Shown piece after piece: positions 11,221-22,879 of a DNA stretch of 64,000 nucleotides. The translations under genes were made by a program, and so were the position numbers. Position 1 is the stretch's first letter, and every line of letters begins with the position of its first letter. The DNA lies in assembly GCA_023213315.1 (NCBI GenBank), contig JAKCPI010015074.1:16650-80649 (forward strand), written 5' to 3'. The notes beneath the pieces are model-generated. The model was not told the origin of the DNA and made no database searches. It worked only from the letters and a program-made list of their open reading frames with translations. The stretch is from Euborellia annulipes. Taxonomy: Eukaryota > Arthropoda > Insecta > Dermaptera > Anisolabididae.

Positions 11221-11605
11221 TCTAGTTTGGAGGGAAAGCGGAGTAGGTTTTCCGTGAAACATATTTATAAATAAAATTATTTAGTATATGTAGGAAGGAC
11301 TTTAATTTTCCCAGTCAAAGGCAGTTAGTTGACCCAGAAAATTAAAGTCCTTCCTAGAAGAGGCAACCCCCCTCCATAGGCATCCCTAGTCTCAAGCAAA
11401 CATTCACAAATTTCCTCAACTCCTCCACCCACTCCTACCCAAGCCTGCTTGGTAGCATCTACTCTTTTATTCACTCAGTCACATGTACTCCTGAAGATGG
11501 GTTAATAGCCCGAAATATATCGAGTTAGAAATTCAATATTTCTTTCATTTACAACTTACAGTTAGTGAAACCTCACATATACTAAATAATTTTATTTGTA
11601 AAAAA
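11221..11605 (+). mobile_element. Penelope-type terminal-repeat copy
   Basis: The left part (TAGTTTGGAGGGAAAGCGG to AATTATTTAGTATATGT) and the right part (CACATGTACTCCTGAAGATG to ACATATACTAAATAATTTTA) both recur at 60271-60600 beside reverse-transcriptase remains. The ends are inverted (11264-11291 vs 11574-11602). An inner inverted pair AGGAAGGACTTTAATTTTC / GAAAATTAAAGTCCTTCCT lies at about 11291-11355. Non-autonomous or truncated. Confidence 0.6.
11487..11525 (+). ncRNA. Candidate minimal type I hammerhead motif
   Basis: Order of elements: ACTC, CTGAAGA, one T, hairpin GGG-loop-CCC, GAA, AT-AT-AT, C, GAGT. Helix I would be ACTC/GAGT, helix III two base pairs with a two-base loop, and the cleavage triplet AUC. 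The extra T before helix II departs from the canonical core. The same sequence occurs at 60392-60430 (minus). Confidence 0.45.
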
Positions 11606-11901
11606 AAAAATGAGTAAATCATATATGACCTCTCTTGGAATTCAGAAATGAGAAATAGAGAGACGATTGTCTTATTTGAATGATGGTAGTTAGATGCCTA
11701 GAGTATATTATATGATAAATATATAACGAAATAAAACCAACTATTTTCTCAGTTCCACATTAAATTAACATAATTTATTTCGGACAAATATTTCATATTT
11801 TTTATTAGAATGGCCGGAATATATATTTGTAATGGAGAGATGTAGATGGAATATATATTTGAACAAAGTATTTGAAAAAAGTAGGCTAATCCTCACAATT
11901 T

Positions 11902-11970
11902 TTGGTATCCAAATGGCTTAAATAAAATCATCAGACTGCCTGGGATCCGAACCAGCGCCCTTGGTGTAGA
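11902..11970 (-). mobile_element. SINE S1, truncated, minus strand
   Basis: It keeps the B box (GGTTCGGATCCC on the minus strand), CAGTCTGATGATTTTATTT and the CCATTTGG inverted pair, but the tail and half of the tRNA-like head are missing. Confidence 0.7.
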
Positions 11971-12037
11971 AATTTTAATAATAATAATAGGCATATTCAT
12001 TATACTTCTCCTCAAGTGGTGTTGCTGAAGTTGGTTT

Positions 12038-12298
12038 ATTAAAGAGAAAAAAACGCTATATTTTCAGCAATTGTTTTTAATTCGTTAGCAATGCAATATT
12101 TCCAGAAATGATTAATAATTGCTAGTCAAATAACATGTCGCTTCCAAGCGTTTTAATTATAAGGGCCGTAATGTGGTGAATTGAGGTGAAATCCACTGAG
12201 GAAGGAGTGCCGATAGGTCTCCGAAATATCTGGAAATATTTCCTTGCTAACGAATTAAAAACAATAGCTGAAAATATAGCGTTTTTTTCTCTTTAATA
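12038..12298. mobile_element. Foldback element with about 68-bp arms
   Basis: Arms 12038-12105 and 12230-12298 are near-perfect reverse complements (for example ACGCTATATTTTCAGC / GCTGAAAATATAGCGT). The spacer of about 125 nt ends in a hammerhead-like motif next to the right arm. No protein is encoded. Confidence 0.75.
12192..12234 (+). ncRNA. Candidate hammerhead motif in a foldback element
   Basis: TCCA, CTGAGGA, one A, hairpin GGAG...CTCC, GAA, ATAT, C, TGGA. Helix I TCCA/TGGA and an AUC cleavage triplet are present; helix III would be AT/AT with no loop unless two copies pair with each other. Confidence 0.4.
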
Positions 12299-12526
12299 TT
12301 CATTATACTTTGTGAGAATTATAGGGCTATATGATTGGTTGTAGAAATAATTACAATTTTTAAATATTAAATGAATATAAGGCTACTGGTAACTGGTATA
12401 CTTTAAAGCATTTTTTAAACCAGAAAAACTTGTTATGACTTTGAAATATAATGAATAAACTCATTTAAAATATCAATATTGTAATTTTTCCAACTAACAA
12501 TCACATAGCCATTCATAATCATTTAA

Positions 12527-12750
12527 CCCCTTGGGTCGTGGTGAAGTGGTTAGCGTGCTGGCCTTTTATACCAAAAGTCGCGGGTTCGGATCCCAGGCAG
12601 TCCGATGATTTTATTTAAGGCATTTGGATACCAAATGGCTTAAATAGAAATACCTGGACTTCCAATAGATATATTTAAACATACGAGTATGGTGAAAAGT
12701 TTTAAATGGCCTAAGTTGCTGAAAAGACTGTGAAAGTGTGTGTGAATGTT
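12527..12750 (+). mobile_element. SINE S1, full-length
   Basis: Head GTGGTGAAGTGGTTAGCG, B box GGGTTCGGATCCC, CCATTTGG-type inverted pair, then a GTGTGTGTGAATG tail and an A-run. The order is that of the family consensus. Confidence 0.8.
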
Positions 12751-12800
12751 TTATATTAAAAAAAAATAATTTATTTATTTTATCATAATATAATATATAA

Positions 12801-12952
12801 TTTTATTTAATTTGGATACCAAATGGCTTAAATAGAAATGCCTGAACCAATAGATATATTAAAAAATTTACGGTTATCGTAAAAAGTCTTATATGGCCTA
12901 AGATGTCGAAAAGGTTGTGTGTATGTGTGGGTGAGTGTGAGTGGAAAAAAAA
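12801..12952 (+). mobile_element. SINE S1, 3' part only
   Basis: It starts inside the body (TTTGGATACCAAATGGCTT) and runs to the GTGAGTGTGAGTGGAAAAAA tail. It lies about 50 bp after a full copy in the same orientation, so it may be a 5'-truncated insertion into the first copy's tail or a collapsed dimer. Confidence 0.75.
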
Positions 12953-12959
12953 ATCCTCA

Positions 12960-15365
12960 TTTACTTATTTTTCTTTTTTTAATTAAATACATTTAGTTTT
13001 CAAAAACTTTAAATAATATATTAATATTAATATTCAATAAATATCTCAATTCGGACTTAACAAGTCAGTCCCTGATAACATTTGTTAATAGTATTCAATA
13101 TAATTATTATTTTCTCATATTGATATGATCGGTCAAGTTATGTACACTACGCGTCATCTAAAACGAGCCTTGAAATATTTTATGAACATATCGCTTGCTG
13201 AGAATCATAGTGGCGAAAATCCGAAATTGAACAATTCGAGAAAAGGCGTTTGAAACTTTTATAAACATTTAAATAGACGGCCAAATAATGAATAGGCCAG
13301 AATCAATAGCAAAGAATGGAAATATGTTTTCGCCACTTTGGTGTACAGAAGACATTTAACAACGTTTGGTAAGCTTAACTCAAAAAATGAATTTTCGGAC
13401 TTAAACCTCAATGATTCATAGATTAGACAATTAATTCTCTGCTATCAAAATACATACAATAATAATTTTTTTGAACGTGTTTCCATAAATAAACAGCATA
13501 GTTTACTCTGTAGCAATTAATTAACTTGGTCATTTTAGTTGCCTACCAAACACAATCTGCTTATTTTGTTTGTTAAAAATTTATTCAGCTATCTTTGTCT
13601 ACCATAGGGCATAGGCAATTTATTATTTATAACATTTTGTTTTATATATTTCCATGGTGGATTCATTACTCTGGTTTTAAATTAATTTTTTTTTTTCAAT
13701 TTCTTTTTCTCTCTTTCCAAAGAGACAAATTTACAAATTACAACCAAACGAAAGAGAGAGAGAGAGGGTAAAGGGTGGGGATGGACCTAAGGGAAATTAA
13801 AAGTCTTGGAAAATGTTCAACTATTCATTATTACTGCGTAGCTCTCAGCCACTGAGATTGCCTCGTTGTAATTTCGCTAACAGCCGACGTTTGGCTTCAT
13901 CTCACCGGAAAAATTTTTAGCTCTTTATTTATATTAGAGTCTAAAAGACTGGGCGAGAGTTTATACTCTTAAAAATACTTACAAATGAAAGTAGGTATGA
14001 TATTTTTCTGTGTTAGGATATAAACTCTTATTGTCTTTTTAAGTCTTTTACTCTTCTGGGGCCTCCGTTTATTTTTGGTGGTGGTTGAAAGGCTCAAAAA
14101 AATAATTCACGCGGTTTTAGGTCTTTCGGCATCTGATGGCATATAGACTTGGTGCATATTTATTTTAATATAAGCGATATGAATAATTTTATCGTGTTTT
14201 GCCAGGATGTTTACTACTTTTGGTGTTGTTGAGGATTGAAAAAAGCATGTATTTTTTTGTATACAAAACGATGAATATTTGTTTTCTGATCTTAATTAGT
14301 TACGTAATTGTTTTTATATTTAAAAAAAAAAAATTATAATCTACAATAAAACTAAATTTTTACTGACAATCTTCAAAAATATGGTAATTTCATCAAAATT
14401 CTGTCTCAAATTTACCGATCAGGAAATAGACTAGATTCTTAGATCTAGGAACAAACAAACCCTTAACCTCTTCCAATACTTAGAAATACAATCGATTTTG
14501 ATTTAATTAAAGTGTGATGGTTGAAAATTTTCAGAGCAGATAATTTTCTCTCATGGTCAGTTTAAATACTTAGCTACTCCTTCCTTCTTTTTGCCACTTG
14601 AATTTTTCATTGGCCTTCTTTTGAATAAATCATAACAAATTAAGGTCAGGAGCTTTGAGAGTCACACCCTTTCGACAGCTCTTAAAAATAACCTTGTCCA
14701 TTTTTTTTTTTTTTTTTTTTTTTTCTAACTTCAAAGAAGATATCCCACTTTAAAATTATTGATAGTTTATTTTTTATTTTTTGAACGAAATACAAAAACA
14801 ACAAGGAATACTAACTTAAATATAATTTTAAACTTTCCTTTTGAAACAGCAGCATATTCATCAATCGTTCTCGAAGTTTATTTATTAAATTTAAAAAGAA
14901 AAAGAAAAAACTGAATTGTTTTTCATCAAAATGCATTTTTTTGATGTAATCAAACTACATAGGCCTATAACAAAGTGTCATTTTCGGGATATTCTAAATG
15001 TTCAGAAATGTCTGCGCATTATAAAAAATCTAGCTGGGAGTTGGGCACGGTATTTTGTATTTGTGAGAATTTTGTTCCTGTGTTTTAAACTCTTAAACAC
15101 ACCGAATATATTGGGCGAGTTGGGAACTGCCTTTGCCAACATGATGGACGTTATTGTCTTTCCAACCGTTGTTGGTCGTATTTGTTGTGTCGCTTGCTCG
15201 ACTTGTCAATACCTTCCGACATGAACTGAGCGTATGTATATTGCAGGAGAGCATGTTGACAATAAACCATTCATTTGTGATCTGAGTTCTGAGAAGTAGG
15301 CTTATATATCTCAAATTTCAACAAATTTAATTAATGTTTTTCGAGATCTACTGTATATATTTACA
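12960..15365. other. Mostly AT-rich non-coding sequence
   Basis: It holds a short S3-type tail fragment (about 13031-13075: TCGGACTTAACAAGTCAG), an (AG)n run at 13751-13766, a T-run of about 24 at 14701-14724 and a unique patch near 13830-13915. The open frame at 14916-15224 has no recognised domain. No gene is called. Confidence 0.45.
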
Positions 15366-15371
15366 TAAGAT

Positions 15372-15705
15372 AATAGCATTCAAAATACCTCGACTCGGAC
15401 TTAACTAGTCATAGATATATAAGTTAACCCCAGCGCCCTCAGGGCTTTGCTGCTTGCAGTACTGTGTAAGAGCAGTCCCAGATGTTTGTTCCTCTACTGG
15501 TTTAAAAAGCAGCGGATAAGTGATAAATTTGTCTTTAAAGTTTTTCACTTTGTTAGTAACTTGAGCGGCTAACTGCATATAAGGGGAAGTGAGTTTTATT
15601 GGTCGGCGGAATAGACAGCACTCCTATGCCCCCAAAAGGCTGGAGATCTTGGGTTCGATCCACGGAGGCCATGGAATGTTTGGCCTCTCCCCACAGTTTT
15701 TTAAA
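15372..15705 (+). mobile_element. S3 tRNA-derived element, right end missing
   Basis: The left end (15372-15425) is an inverted S3 tail (CGGACTTAACTAGTCATAGA); the body (GGGCTTTGCTGCTTGCAG to GGAATGTTTGGCC) carries a tRNA-like block with TTGGGTTCGATCC (box B). Compare the complete copy at 26839-27256. The right inverted repeat is absent. Confidence 0.6.
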
Positions 15706-16285
15706 TAAATTTAATTATGTTTTAAGTATCAAGTGTGGAGTTCAAGTAAAATTTGTAAAAGTTTTTTTTTTGGAATCTGAGAATATATACCATTATATGG
15801 TAGATTCCGCCCTCAATTGATTGGAAGCTAATTGAAATAAATATTTGTTCTGAAAAAGCGGACTCCTGACCTCTAGAACAAGAAGCGAGATATTTACCAC
15901 TATGTTACGGACCAGGGACAAATAAAGTCAAATAAAATTAGTCCTTTGGCAGAAGTATTTTGGAAAGGTAGACCAACAACACCAACAACATTTTGATCTT
16001 CATCAGATATTTTTTTAGAATACAATCTGTTGAAAAAACAGTTTTGAATGTACGATAAAAAAGATATAAACTAGCATAAGCCTATTTAAAATATTTTATA
16101 AAAAATGGCTTTACTAATTCCTCGAGCCTAATCAAAAGAAAAAAATGTAATCACATAAGAGAAAAACTTACCTCAATATAAGATATTTGATTTATTTCTC
16201 TTCTTCATCAATTTTTATAATCTTCCTCTTTTATAAATTTTGACAATTAGGGATTTCATTTCATTTTTTTTTTTTCAAAAAAAAA
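15706..16285. other. AT-rich non-coding sequence
   Basis: At 15990-16015 the minus strand has CTGATGAAGATC but no following GAAA, so it is not counted as a ribozyme-like motif. Nothing else is recognised. Confidence 0.45.
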
Positions 16286-16287
16286 AA

Positions 16288-16520
16288 ACACTCACACTTC
16301 TCATTCACACTCACACAGTCTTTTCGGCAACTCAGGCCATATAAGACTTTTTACGATATCCGTTATTGATAAATATACATATATGGGGTCCAGGCATTCT
16401 TATTTAAGCCATTTGGTATCCAATTGGCTTAAATAAAATCATCGGACTGCCTTGGGTCCGAACCCGCGACGTTTGGTATACGAAGTTAGCACGCTAACCT
16501 CTACGCCATGCCCCGAGGGC
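16288..16520 (-). mobile_element. SINE S1, full-length, minus strand
   Basis: On the minus strand: GGCGTAGAGGTTAGCGTGCT (A box region), GGGTTCGGACCC (B box), the CCAATTGG variant of the inverted pair, and the GTGAATGAGAAGTGTGAGTG tail. Confidence 0.8.
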
Positions 16521-17160
16521 TGGGATTTCATTTAACAGCGACTAAATTTATTTCGTGCTCAATACAATACCGCCTGCCTCCACCTGCAATTATAAAAAAT
16601 CAACATGTTAGAGTATGTTTTTTGGCGTGGTTTCAAATGGGTTTAAAATTAATAAAATTTCAAAAATACTCCGACTAACAAATTCAATAACTATTACTTA
16701 AAAATAAAAAAAAAATCGAGTAATTAAATTAATTAAATGACCTCTAACCCAGTTTAAAGAATATAAACAGAAATCAGGGGAATTAAGAGATAAGATAAAA
16801 TTGAGAGGGAGACATCCACCAGAAATAGAAATAGCAATTTCCGATAGATAATAATTGAGCGTTGACCCAGATCTAAATTGGAGGTCTTATTGGTATGTCG
16901 ATTTAAAAATAAGTCAATAAACTACCAAAAAAAGTGGGGTGAAAACATCCTGATACGAAACAAAAATAAAGAAATTTAATTTATTAAATGTATTTAAAAA
17001 AAAAAATGTCATAAGCTTATTTACTTATTTGATGATGATCGAATCCCAATTTAAATAAATAAATAAATTTTAAATATAAGATCCTCTTCCAATAGAAATT
17101 AGCTAATTGACTATCCCCCAAACCCCCCTCCATTTCATACTCTGTTTAATAATTAGTTGG
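16521..17160. other. AT-rich non-coding sequence
   Basis: No gene, RNA or repeat is recognised; several A-runs are present. Confidence 0.5.
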
Positions 17161-17189
17161 AATGAGGGTGGGGGTGGGTCCAATTATAA

Positions 17190-17345
17190 TTGCGGATTGC
17201 CTGCAGATGTCGCCGTTGATGAGGATGTGTTGCTGGGCTCATAAAACAGCCCAAATGATCGCTCATAATGACGTCAATCGCATTTATGACCCTATCACAC
17301 CAGCCAGCGGGCCGAGGGCTCGGTTATTAAAAGATCCGTAAAACA
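17190..17345. promoter_or_regulatory. Unique patch with a CRE palindrome
   Basis: It is a GC-richer single-copy block with TGACGTCA (17269-17276) and CATTTATGAC. Similar TGACGTCA sites occur in other unique patches at 34208, 50740 and 59621. A conserved regulatory element is possible. Confidence 0.25.
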
Positions 17346-17790
17346 AATAAATAACTATCTATTTATTGGTCAGGAATAAAAATTAATTAGTTTTATACGT
17401 AGTTTTTTTAATATATAAAATTTTATTAATATCGTTGATTGGCATAAAATAGAGCAATTTAACGAACGACCTGTGCAATTGTGGTTATCTATCTACAGGC
17501 GTTGTTTAATCTTTTATTACATTCGCTGATTTTTAGAGATTTTGAAGGAGATAATTGCTCTTTTTCACTATAACTAGTTCCATTCACATTCTTTTATACA
17601 AATCAAGCCACAAAGCCCACCTAGGGCGGGCTCTCCGTCGTCCCTGGACCACCTTACACGCTTTCGGCAGGGAAATTTTTCGTCAATTTAGAATATTTTT
17701 TGTTGCAACTGCAAAGAAAGGATTTTGAGTTCAAGTAGGTTAGTGAGAACAGCTTTACGGTTTATATATGACTGGGCACAGGGTATGCCT

Positions 17791-18124
17791 GCCCGAGTAA
17801 AAATGATTAAAAAAAGATCGAGGGATACACATGTCCACAGCAGGTCTCCATAGTGAACCTTTAGGCATACACACGCCCGCACCAGAGACACACAGGGATA
17901 CACACGCCCGCACCAGGGACACACAGGGATACACACGCCCGCACCAGGGACACAGGGATACACACGCCCGCACCAGGGACACACAGTAGATCGAAAGTGA
18001 CCAGAAGAAAAATGTGTGTCCCTGGTGTGGACGTGTATATCCCTGTGTGTCCCTCAAGGCTTACTCTGCAGACCTGCTGCGGGCGTGTGTATCCTTCGAT
18101 CATTTTAAACCATTTTTTACTCGG
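17791..18124. repeat. Foldback with a 31-bp minisatellite
   Basis: The ends are inverted (CCCGAGTAAAAATG at 17791 vs TTTTTTACTCGGG near 18122; GATCGAGGGATACACA vs TGTGTATCCTTCGATC). The left half holds about four tandem units of GGGATACACACGCCCGCACC plus AGGGACACACA (17865-17988); the right half carries the same unit inverted (about 18010-18095). Open frames across it repeat a Cys/Val/Arg-rich peptide merely because the DNA repeats; they are not a gene. Confidence 0.75.
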
Positions 18125-18269
18125 GTGGAGGTGGCCATAAATCATAAAGCCGTCAAAAGGAAAAAAAAATAGATTTGTTTTCAAGAAATTTGATTATAAT
18201 TTATTTCCCAAACCATTTAAAAGATTCAAATTATTACTACGTTACTCGTCTTTTCAAATACTATATGTG

Positions 18270-18484
18270 TACAGTGAGGACACAATATTAAGTCCCACTC
18301 ATACGTTTTCTACTTGTGATTGTTTCATTCTTTTTAAAAAAATATTATATATTTTTTAATGGAAACCTTCATGGTTCAAACATAGAAAATTTCCAATAAA
18401 GATTTTCATTTTATTTTATAAAAACAATGAAATAATCACAAGTAGAAAACGCTTGGGTGGGACTTAATATTGTCCCTCACTGTA
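18270..18484 (+). mobile_element. Tc1/mariner-type MITE, 215 bp
   Basis: Terminal inverted repeats of about 60 bp begin TACAGTGAGG and end CCTCACTGTA, with TA at each end as expected of Tc1/mariner target duplication. They contain TATTAAGTCCCAC and TTTTCTACTTGTGATT. Related copies: 44955-45165, 57207-57443 and an interrupted one at 58646-59246. Confidence 0.8.
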
Positions 18485-18532
18485 CTTAATTTGAAAAAGA
18501 TGCATTGAAAATTGTGCATTTCTATATAACAT

Positions 18533-18675
18533 ATACCATCTCTTGCAATAGTATTGAGACTAAAGCCCGGTAGTTAGGCAGACTAAATGACACACGCGCT
18601 CTAAAGCTTTCTTGTCTGTGTGAGAAATACATTTTTCAAAGCAGATAATGAGCCGAAAGACCTTTTTTGTTAAAA
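18533..18675 (-). repeat. Dispersed repeat, minus-strand copy
   Basis: It is the reverse complement of 34460-34597: TTGCAATAGTATTGAGACTA here pairs with TAGTCTCAATACTATTGCAA there, and GTTAGGCAG with CTGCCTAAC. The class is unknown. Confidence 0.6.
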
Positions 18676-18689
18676 TATAAAATAAAAAG

Positions 18690-19890
18690 TTTCAAGTTTG
18701 TTTTTATTTTTTGGAAAGATTCTTCTATTAATTTATTCTTAATTTTTATTATTCTCACCCAAAATAAAAATACGTTCTTCTTAGTGTCGGTTTGGTAACA
18801 AATTTTCTCCTTTTTTATAAACCCTATATGACCCCCACATGTTAATATTAAAATATTTCTGTTTTAATGTATGTATTTTAAATATTCCAATCAGGTCCAC
18901 TTTTCAATGACCTCTCTTCTCTCCCCTCCCCTTCGCCTCCGTTCAAGATTCAGATAAGATTTAATCCTGATTGAATTGCATATCCAAGAGCTCTTTGATG
19001 ATGCCAATGATGATGACAATGATGATGAGGCCCTTTGCGCTGCGTGAAAGAGGAGAGATACAAATTGACTTAGACATTATTATATAACAATCAGATTAGT
19101 TTTTCTCTCTAGGGAGAGACTGAGGGTTTCTCTGTGACGCCATCATCTATTATTATTCAAGGGATGAAATTTTATATAAATGGAATTGAAAGAGGCAATT
19201 AATTTAAAAATATTACCAGGTATAATTATCTTTGACGTACTGAACGTCAGAGGTCATTTATCTAAAGATTACTTCATTTATGCCTTATTATCTTAAATTA
19301 AATTAAATTTTATATTTTTTATTCTCTTCTGCTAATTTTTTCCTATAGTAAATGTGAATCCAAATACAATAAGTACTCAAATACGATATTAAATTTTTTT
19401 TATATACCATCTAATTTATTTTCCAATTAAATAATAATTCAAAAAAAAAAAAAAAAAAATACGTTCCTTAAATATGTCAGAAAATAAAAAAGAACTGCAA
19501 TATTTCTCTTTTCCTCATTTTCAAGAAATCTGTTTTTAAGTCTCTCTTTTGAATGGATCTTTTCTTATTAATTAGCTTTAAATTTTCTCTCGCTTTCTCT
19601 TTTATTTTTATTCCCATTATAATCTAAAAGAGGTTTTTAATGCCAATCGATTATAAAATAGAGAGTGAGAATGAAGAATGTTATTGGAGATGATATCGCT
19701 CCAAGGAGATGAAATATATATTTTTTAAATGAAGGATAAAATTACTTGAGTGGTGTAAAATTAACTTTCCCAGGACGATAAAATATTTTTTTATTCTATG
19801 GGATTTATTTCTTCTTTAAAAAAAAGTAAGATGTGAAATTTTATGTTAAAAAAAAAAAAAAGAAAAAGACGTATGTCTATATTACATGAG
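18690..19890. other. AT-rich non-coding sequence
   Basis: A less AT-rich patch at about 18890-19060 has TTTAATCCTGATT (Otx/Bicoid-like TAATCC) and GATGATG triplets. A-runs at 19441-19459 and 19848-19860. No gene is seen. Confidence 0.45.
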
Positions 19891-19892
19891 TC

Positions 19893-20132
19893 AGGAAGTA
19901 ACGTAGTAATAATTTGAATCTCTTAAATATTTTGGAAAATTAATTATAATCAAATTTCTTCAATATGGGAACACAAAATCAACAAGTTGGCTAGGAAATT
20001 AGAGAGATGATAGGTAGTTGCCCTGTGAGTCAGCTTTCCAGGTATATGGCATGGAAAAGTGGGAGGAGTTACGCAGCAGTTGAAAAAAGAAGAGAGCACG
20101 CATATTACTGACCCTTTAAACAGTCATAAATA
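19893..20132. repeat. 240-bp dispersed repeat abutting the tandem array, copy 1
   Basis: AGTAACGTAGTAATAATTTG to ACAGTCATAAATAG matches 32477-32708. Here it stops exactly where the array of about 129-bp units begins, so on the minus strand it may be the 3' part of the Helitron-like element. That link is inference. Confidence 0.6.
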
Positions 20133-20640
20133 GAACTTTCTGAGGTCTGAAATACCATTTTTGAATTATATTCATCCTAGATAGACGTCATTTTAAATTT
20201 TATTTAAATCAAGTGAAAGATACATTTTAGGGGGGACGTCCCCCCTGGTACGCCCGAAAGAACTCTCAGAGATCTGTAATACCATTTTTCAATAATTTGC
20301 TCCCTAGAGAAAGGCCATTTTAAATTTTATTAAAATCGAGGGAAAGATAAATTTTAAGGGGGAACGTCCCCCCTCTGGTACGCTAAATAGAACTTTTTGA
20401 GGTCTAGAATACCATTTTTCTATTAATTTCACCCTAGACAGTCGTCAGTTTAAATTTTATTAAAATCGAGTGAAAGATAAATTTTAAGGGGGGACGTCCC
20501 CCCTCTGGTACGCTAGATAGAACTTTTTGAGGCCTAGAATACCATTTTTCAATTATTTACACCCTAAAGAAGCGACATTTTAAATATTATTAAAATCGAG
20601 TGAAAAATAAAAAAAAAAATAATATTTTTAGGGGTTGGGA
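20127..20640 (-). repeat. Tandem array, left arm, about 4 units of 127-130 bp
   Basis: Unit landmarks (GAACTTT...GAGGTCT, TACCATTTTTC, TTTAAATTTTATTAAAATCG, GGGGGACGTCCCCC) recur at 20133, 20260, 20390 and 20520. The perfect palindrome centred on GACGTC appears in three units. It is the inverted counterpart of the longer array at 22880-24170. Confidence 0.85.
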
Positions 20641-20859
20641 GGGGGGCGTAGTGAGGAAAAAAACCTTTTGAAATGTCGAATTTTAGGGGGAGGAAGAGTT
20701 TTTATTTTTATTTTAAATGCTTTTTTATAGATTTGATTAATATATTTTTCCTAAAGGGTATTAGAACCTGCTTTCCTATGAGAGATTTGTTAACCGTTGA
20801 TAAGGGGAATTCCCTACCCCTAATTTGATTTAATGATAGCTTAACGAAACGGGAGGGAA

Positions 20860-20916
20860 GGACAGACAGACAGACAGACATATAGAAAGACTTCGGCTTT
20901 TATATAATAGTATAGA
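20860..20916 (-). mobile_element. Helitron-like 5' end, outward-facing (left)
   Basis: On the minus strand the sequence starts TCTATACTATTATATAAAAG and continues to a GTCT tetranucleotide run, the layout of many animal Helitron 5' ends. The downstream AACGCATATACTTGG block found at the right copy is deleted here. Confidence 0.4.
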
Positions 20917-21077
20917 TGGTAAGTATAGATTTTATTATTATAATACTGAAACAACCAATGAACTTGAAACTATTAATTGATATTATTGAAAAGTCAAATT
21001 TATAAGAGTTATTTATATGATGGGGCCATAAATTAGAAGAAAATATAACTAATCCAAATTTAATGGGAGTGTAAAAT

Positions 21078-21240
21078 ACCATGGCGCCCTCTTTTAGAGA
21101 GAAAATATACTAATTCAAATTTATCGATATATAAAAAATACCATGGCGCCCTCTTTTAGAGAGAAAATATACTAATTCAAATTTATCGGCATATAAAAAA
21201 TACCATGGCGCCCTCTTTTATTAAAAAAATATACTAAAGT
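21078..21240. repeat. 62-bp tandem repeat, three units (left arm)
   Basis: CCATGGCGCC recurs at 21079, 21141 and 21203, each followed by CTCTTTTAGAGAGAAAATA. The mirror copies lie at about 22195-22340 with GGCGCCATGG at 22202, 22264 and 22326. Confidence 0.8.
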
Positions 21241-22497
21241 TTATTAGAAATAGGTTCGTTTTTATTCGGAGTATTTCGGAAATATTCGGGATATGTGGCG
21301 ACCGCAATTTCTATTTATAAGGAAGAATATATTCTGGGATTAATTAGTATGTCACCGGCTGCCGGTGAGTGATTATAAGGGGGCTATGTCACTTTTGTAT
21401 CTATTTTTAATTATCATAAAGAAAAAAAAATTCTTAGCTCTTAAGAGTGAATAGGAATTCTTAAATAATAATGAATACAGGATATTATTTATCATTTTTA
21501 ATGAATTATTGAATCTTAGTGGGGAGGTGGGGGGGGGAGGGGGGGCTTGGTTATTATAGGCATATGAATTCTATTATGAGATGTTGCTTCGTCGACGGTC
21601 AGCAACCCACCCACCCGCCCTTTATAGATACTTTTCTCTTATAGTGATTTAATTACCCGAAGCAATCGTCGCCGCATACCGAAAATACCCGAAGTCTTCC
21701 GAAGGTTTAATTCTCCTCATAGTCATCGGGTATTTTCGGTATGCGGCGACGATTGCTTCGGGTAATTAAATCACTATAAGAGAAAAGTATCTATATGGGG
21801 AGGGTGGGTGGAATGCTGACCGTCGACGAAGCAACATCTCATCATAGAATTCATACTCCTATAACAACCAAGCCCCCCACCCCCACCTCCCTATTAAGAT
21901 TCAATAATTCATTAAAAATGATAAATAATATCCTGTATTCATTATTATTTAAGAATTCCTATTCACTCTTAAGAGCTAAGAATTTTTTTTTCTTTATGAT
22001 AATTAAAAAATAGATACAAAAGTGACATAGCCCCCTTATAATCACTCACCGGCAGCCGGTGAGATACTAATTAATCCCAGAATATATCCTTCCTTATAAA
22101 TAGAAATTGCGGTCGCCACATATCCCGAATATTTCCGAAATACTCCGAATATAAACGAACCTATTTCTAATAAACTTTAGTATATTTTTTAAATAAAAGA
22201 TGGCGCCATGGTATTTTTTATATGCCGATAAATTTGAATTAGTATATTTTCTCTCTAAAAGAGGGCGCCATGGTATTTTTTATATATCGATAAATTTGAA
22301 TTAGTATATTTTCTCTCTAAAAGAGGGCGCCATGGTATTTTACACTCCCATTAAATTTGGATTAGTTATATTTTCTTCTAATTTATGGCCCCATCATATA
22401 AATAACTCTTATAAATTTGACTTTTCAATAATATCAATTAATAGTTTCAAGTTCATTGGTTGTTTCAGTATTATAATAATAAAATCTATACTTACCA

Positions 22498-22760
22498 TCT
22501 ATACTATTATATAAAAGCCGAAGTCTTTCTATATGTCTGTCTGTCTGTCTGTAACGCATATACTTGGAAACTACTGGGCCGATTTTCATGGAGTTTTTTT
22601 TAATGAGTAGAGGAATTTGCAGGGGTGGTTTTAAGCTATCATTAAATCAAATTAGGGGTAGGGAATTCCCCTTATCAATGGTTAACAAATCTCTCATAGG
22701 AAAGCAGGTTCTAATACCCTTTAGGAAAAATATATTAATCAAATCTATAAAATAAAAATA
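22498..22760 (+). mobile_element. Helitron-like 5' end, outward-facing (right)
   Basis: TCTATACTATTATATAAAAG at 22498, then (TCTG)n, then AACTACTGGGCCGATTTTCA. The TC start followed by a TATA-rich leader, a tetranucleotide run and an ACTACTGG-CCGATTTT block is typical of animal Helitrons. No helicase sequence is present and no CTRR 3' end was identified, so the call is tentative. Confidence 0.45.
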
Positions 22761-22879
22761 AAAACTCTTCCTCCCCCTAAAATTCGACATTTCAAAAGGT
22801 TTTTTTTCCTCACTACGCCCCCTCCCAACCCCTAAAAATATTATTTTTTTATTATTTTTATTTTATTCTCCAACCCCAT

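Noticed and set aside
15990..16015. Additional hammerhead-like motif (CTGATGAAGATC on the minus strand)
   Set aside because: No hairpin followed by GAAA is found downstream.
17688..18184. Overlapping minus-strand frames with repeated Cys/Arg/Val peptide
   Set aside because: All frames repeat because the underlying DNA is a 31-bp minisatellite; different frames give equally repetitive peptides.
20900..22514. Identical 60-residue frame present twice
   Set aside because: It is duplicated because it lies in both arms of the palindrome. Composition is Ile/Phe/Ser-rich and no domain is recognised.
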